From contig JBGPLH010000034.1 of assembly GCA_041486365.1 (NCBI GenBank), forward strand, positions 1 through 16,621: a stretch of DNA of 16,621 nucleotides. Reading direction: 5' to 3'. This document shows, piece after piece, positions 13,879 through 16,621 of the stretch (position 1 is the first letter of the stretch; each line of letters begins with the position of its first letter). Below the pieces are notes generated by a model. The model saw only the letters and a list, made by a program, of their open reading frames with translations. It did not search any database and was not told the origin of the DNA. The translations under genes and the position numbers were made by a program. Origin of the DNA: JBGPLH01 sp041486365 [NCBI: Thermodesulfobacteriota bacterium] (lineage in GTDB: Bacteria > JAUYMQ01).

Positions 13879-15084
13879 ATGAAGGACGATCGCCCGGCGA
13901 TCCTGGGAGGCGAGCCGGTCTTCCCGGAGCAGATCGACATCGTGCGCCCGACGCTCCCGCGGCTGCCGGCCGTCGGCGAGCGCTTCGACGAGGTGCTCGC
14001 GAACGGGAAGATCACGAATCACCAGCGCTACGTGCGCGCCTTCGAGGCGGCGCTGGCGGGGCGCTTCGGCGCCGACACGGCCGTCTTCGCCAACGGAACG
14101 CTCGCGATCGCGCTCCTGGTCCGCGCCCTGGGCCGGACGGGCGAGATCGTCGTCCCGAGCTTCACCTTCGCGGCGACGGCCCACGCCGTGGCCTGGTGCG
14201 GCATGGACGTCCGGTTCGCCGACATCGACCCGGAAACCTGGACGCTCGACCCGGCGAGCGCGGCCCGGGCCTGCACCTCCCGAACCCTCGCGATCATGCC
14301 CGTGCACGTCTTCGGCCTGCCCTGCGACGTGGACGGTCTTTCGGCGGTGGCGCGGGAGGCGGGCGTGCCGCTCGTCTTCGACGCGGCCCACGGCTTCGGC
14401 GCCGCATACCGCGGCCGTCCGGTGGGGAGCCTGGGCGACGCGGAGATCTTCAGCTTCCACGCGACGAAGCTCTTCGCCGTGGGCGAGGGCGGCGCCATCG
14501 CCTCCCGGCGGGAGGACTGGATGTCCCGGGTGCGGGCCGGGCGAAATTTCGGGCTGGATGCGGAGGGCGACTGCGCGGATATCGGAATCAACGCCAAGTT
14601 GTCCGAGCTGTTCGCGATCATCGGGCTGGCCTCCCTGGAAACCTTCGACGCGCGTCTGGCCGGGCGGCGGCGCGCCGGGCTCGCGCTGCGGGAGCGGGTG
14701 GGGAAGCTCCCCGGCATCACGCTCCAGCGCCTTCCTGAGGACCGCGACACGAACCACCAGAACTTCGCCGTGCTCGTGGAGCCGGACGTGTTCGGCCTCT
14801 CGCGGGACGAGCTGCATGTGGCGATGGACGCCGAGAACGTGATGACGCGGAAGTACTTCCACCCGCCGCTCCACCAGATGCGCTGCTACGCGCCGGCGGC
14901 GGCGGGGGCGCACCTTCCGGAGACGGACCGGGTGGGGGCGCGGGTGCTGTGTTTCCCCATCTACTCGGACATGACGGATACCGAGGTGGGCGCGATCGCG
15001 CGGGCACTGGAGCGGATCCACGCGGACCGCGACGCGGTGCGCGCGCGCATCACGAAGGGCGGGGTGAAAGGAGAGAAACGATGA
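13879..15084 (+). CDS. DegT/DnrJ/EryC1/StrS family PLP-dependent sugar aminotransferase
   Basis: A 401-residue protein of normal family length with all hallmarks: a GKITNHQRYVRAFE N-terminal segment, ANGTLAIALLVRAL, IVVPSFTFAATAHAV, VHVFGLPCDVDGL, the PLP-pyridine Asp in VFDAAHGFGA (D168), and the Schiff-base Lys in FSFHATKLFAVGEGGAI (K197). The C-terminal region has NHQNFAVLVEP and MTRKYFHPPLHQM, as in sugar 4- or 3-aminotransferases. It would transfer an amino group, usually from glutamate, to a keto sugar nucleotide in the cytoplasm. The next gene, a 4,6-dehydratase, would provide exactly a 4-keto-6-deoxy sugar, so the pair probably makes an amino-dideoxy sugar (inference). ATG 13879 has GGAAGGG directly ahead. 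The stop overlaps the dehydratase ATG (ATGA, 15081-15084). Confidence 0.94.
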   Translation: MKDDRPAILGGEPVFPEQIDIVRPTLPRLPAVGERFDEVLANGKITNHQRYVRAFEAALAGRFGADTAVFANGTLAIALLVRALGRTGEIVVPSFTFAATAHAVAWCGMDVRFADIDPETWTLDPASAARACTSRTLAIMPVHVFGLPCDVDGLSAVAREAGVPLVFDAAHGFGAAYRGRPVGSLGDAEIFSFHATKLFAVGEGGAIASRREDWMSRVRAGRNFGLDAEGDCADIGINAKLSELFAIIGLASLETFDARLAGRRRAGLALRERVGKLPGITLQRLPEDRDTNHQNFAVLVEPDVFGLSRDELHVAMDAENVMTRKYFHPPLHQMRCYAPAAAGAHLPETDRVGARVLCFPIYSDMTDTEVGAIARALERIHADRDAVRARITKGGVKGEKR

Positions 15085-16076
15085 AACGGATCCTGGTGAC
15101 GGGCGGCGCGGGCTTCATCGGCAGCAATTTCGTCCGGCACATGCTGCGCGAGCATCCGGAGGATCAGATCTTCGTCCTCGACGATCTGACCTACGCGGGG
15201 AACCTCGCGAACTTCGAGGAGGAGACCTTCCGGAAGCGGAACTTCTTTTTCTGGAAGGGGAACATCTGCGACCGCCCGATCGTGGATCAGCTCGTCTCCC
15301 AGGTGGACCAGATCGTGCACTTCGCGGCCGAGACCCACGTCGACAACTCGATCTACAACACCGACGACTTCGTCGATACGGACGTGAAGGGAACCCAGAT
15401 CCTGCTGGACGCCGTCCGCCGAAACCCGGTGGAGCGCTTCATCCACATCTCCACCTCGGAGGTGTACGGCACCGCGGAAACGACGCCGATGGGCGAGGAT
15501 CACCCCCTCAATCCGCGGAGCCCCTACGCGTCCGCCAAGTGCGGCGCGGACCGCATCGTGTACTCCTTCCACATCACCTTCGACCTGCCCGTCGTGATCC
15601 TCCGCCCCTTCAACAACTACGGGCCGCGGCAGCACGCGGAGAAGCTGATCCCCTGCTTCATCACGCGGGCGCTGCGCAACCGGCGCCTCCCGATGCACGG
15701 CGACGGCTCCTCGAGCCGGGACTGGGTCTATGTGGAGGACTGCGCGCGGGCCGTGGAGCGGGCGCTCCTGGTCGATCTGGCCGAGGTGAAGGGCGAGGTG
15801 ATCAACATCGGCACCGGGCGGACGACGAGCGTGAACGACATCACGCGCCGTCTGCTCCGGATGCTCGGCAAGCCCGAGTCGCTGGTCGAGAGCGGCTACG
15901 ATCGCCCCGGCCAGGTGTACTGCCACCTGTCGAGCGTGGAGAAGGCGCAGAAGCTGCTCGGCTGGAAGGCGGAGGTGTCGATCGAGGACGGGTTGGAGCG
16001 CACGGTGAAGTGGTACCGCGAGAACGAGTCCTGGTGGAAGGCGCTCAAGACCAAGCACGACGAGGAAACCTGGTGA
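15081..16076 (+). CDS. NAD-dependent NDP-sugar 4,6-dehydratase, RmlB-like (extended SDR)
   Basis: A 331-residue extended short-chain dehydrogenase. The NAD motif TGGAGFIGSN is at the N terminus, followed by LDDLTYAGNL, VHFAAETHVDNSI and TDVKGTQILLDAVR, which are very close to dTDP-glucose 4,6-dehydratases. The YxxxK pair is Y149/K153 (SPYASAK), and NNYGPRQHAEKLIP and GDGSSSRDWVYVEDCARA also match. The catalytic tripeptide is T125-S126-E127 (STSEVYG), whereas RmlB has Thr-Asp-Glu; Thr-Ser-Glu is seen in other sugar-nucleotide enzymes such as GDP-mannose dehydratases and LegB-like dehydratases. So the substrate may be a different NDP-sugar. It forms the keto sugar for the aminotransferase it overlaps. 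GAAAGGAGAG precedes ATG 15081, a good ribosome-binding site. Confidence 0.93.
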   Translation: MKRILVTGGAGFIGSNFVRHMLREHPEDQIFVLDDLTYAGNLANFEEETFRKRNFFFWKGNICDRPIVDQLVSQVDQIVHFAAETHVDNSIYNTDDFVDTDVKGTQILLDAVRRNPVERFIHISTSEVYGTAETTPMGEDHPLNPRSPYASAKCGADRIVYSFHITFDLPVVILRPFNNYGPRQHAEKLIPCFITRALRNRRLPMHGDGSSSRDWVYVEDCARAVERALLVDLAEVKGEVINIGTGRTTSVNDITRRLLRMLGKPESLVESGYDRPGQVYCHLSSVEKAQKLLGWKAEVSIEDGLERTVKWYRENESWWKALKTKHDEETW

Positions 16077-16082
16077 TCGCGA

Positions 16083-16110
16083 CGCCCCGGGCCGGCGCGG
16101 GCCGGGGGCG
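16083..16110 (+). terminator. Very strong GC hairpin after the dehydratase gene, no T tract
   Basis: CGCCCCGGGCC (16083-16093) pairs with GGCCGGGGGCG (16100-16110) in ten GC pairs with one G-G mismatch, around a six-base loop. It fills most of the 46-base gap between the dehydratase stop and the next GTG. No T tract follows. It may be a U-less terminator or an RNA stabiliser; read-through to the GT-C gene is still possible. Confidence 0.45.
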
Positions 16111-16122
16111 GGTGGACGGTAA

Positions 16123-16621
16123 GTGAACGGCGGACGGTCAGAGACGCGGGTCGCGCGATGGGTGCTGGCGGGCGTTCTCTCGCTGGCGCTCGTCGCCGGG
16201 CTTGCGTTCCTGAATCCCTGGCTCGATTCGGACGGCGACAACGCAGGCTACCTGACGCTCGCCCGATCGATCGCCGAGGGTCGCGGCTTCACTTCGATCA
16301 ACTTTCCCGAGACCATCCCCCACACCCAGTACCACCCACTCTATCCGCTACTCCTGGCGCCGATCGTTGCGCTGTTTCCGGGGAACTGGCTCCTTCCGAA
16401 GCTGCCCTCGCTCCTCTTCCACCTGTTGTTCGTGGCGGCCGTCTGGGCCCTCTTTCGCAACCGCACGCGGCCGGCCCTCTGGACCGCGGCGCTGCTCGCG
16501 GCGGCGGTGGCCCTGAATCGCCACACGGCCGAGCACGCCGCGGCCACGATGACCGAGTCGCTCTACTTCGCGCTCTCCTATGCGGCCATCGCCTTCGTGG
16601 AGAGCCGGGGGGAGACGCCGC
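16123..16621 (+). CDS. GT-C family membrane glycosyltransferase, N-terminal part (3' end outside window)
   Basis: An open frame of 166 codons runs to the window edge without a stop. It encodes a first membrane segment at about residues 13-30, then an outer loop with LDSDGDNAGYLTLARSIAEG (D35, D37, D39), the acidic loop of GT39/PMT_2-like transferases. PHTQYHPLYPLLLAP, equivalent to the conserved R-x-P-x-x-P segment, follows, and further hydrophobic segments come next. GTG 16123 is the first possible start because a TAA in the same frame lies directly before it (16120-16122); the ribosome-binding site is weak. It would use a polyprenyl-phosphate sugar at the outer membrane face, like the GT-C protein at 282-1589, to which it is only loosely similar. 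Confidence 0.75.
   Translation, partial: MNGGRSETRVARWVLAGVLSLALVAGLAFLNPWLDSDGDNAGYLTLARSIAEGRGFTSINFPETIPHTQYHPLYPLLLAPIVALFPGNWLLPKLPSLLFHLLFVAAVWALFRNRTRPALWTAALLAAAVALNRHTAEHAAATMTESLYFALSYAAIAFVESRGETP

Noticed and set aside
1-16621. Mobile elements, CRISPR arrays, tRNA or rRNA genes.
   Set aside because: No transposase or integrase motif, no regularly spaced repeats, and no recognisable RNA gene on either strand.

Overview
This window is visibly very GC-rich, and every gene I can support lies on the plus strand. It holds sixteen coding sequences (fourteen complete, one cut at each edge). They are packed almost end to end, and many pairs overlap by four bases (ATGA or GTGA). No stretch of 300 bases lacks a gene; the largest gap is under 100 bases. 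I see no rRNA, tRNA, CRISPR array, transposase, integrase or phage gene. The composition and dense operon style suggest a high-GC bacterium, probably from a poorly cultured environmental lineage. The sequence does not identify the phylum; Gemmatimonadota, Eisenbacteria-like or myxobacterial-type genomes would all look like this.

The locus reads as a cell-surface glycan or glycolipid biosynthesis cluster. From left to right: the 3' end of a sugar-nucleotide nucleotidyltransferase; a GT-C (GT39-like) membrane glycosyltransferase; a family 2 glycosyltransferase with two C-terminal membrane segments; a GT4 glycosyltransferase; a PaaK/CapK-like adenylate-forming enzyme; a class I methyltransferase behind an unusual leader; a DUF362 protein; a flippase-like LPG_synthase_TM membrane protein; a polysaccharide deacetylase; a second methyltransferase; a divergent DegT-type PLP enzyme; a FemAB/GNAT-type transferase; a UDP-galactopyranose-mutase/amine-oxidase-like flavoprotein; a canonical DegT/DnrJ/EryC1/StrS aminotransferase; an RmlB-like NDP-sugar 4,6-dehydratase; and the start of another GT-C glycosyltransferase.

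How they may work together (inference): the nucleotidyltransferase, 4,6-dehydratase and canonical aminotransferase could make an activated 4-keto-6-deoxy sugar and then an amino-deoxy sugar. The GT2 enzyme may load a polyprenyl-phosphate sugar donor that the GT-C enzymes use outside the membrane, while the GT4 enzyme extends a cytoplasmic lipid-linked glycan. The adenylate-forming enzyme, FemAB-type transferase, deacetylase and methyltransferases look like decorating enzymes. The LPG_synthase_TM protein could move or anchor a lipid-linked product. No polymerase, Wzx/Wzy pair, ABC exporter or exosortase is visible, so the final product and its export route are unknown.

The most unusual non-coding signal is at 5004-5082. 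A near-perfect ribosome-binding site precedes an 11-codon leader frame whose stop overlaps the methyltransferase start, all within a directly repeated start-codon-rich sequence. Several gaps also hold strong GC hairpins without a T tract. One gene, the FemAB-type transferase, contains a clearly less GC-rich stretch with codons rare in its neighbours.
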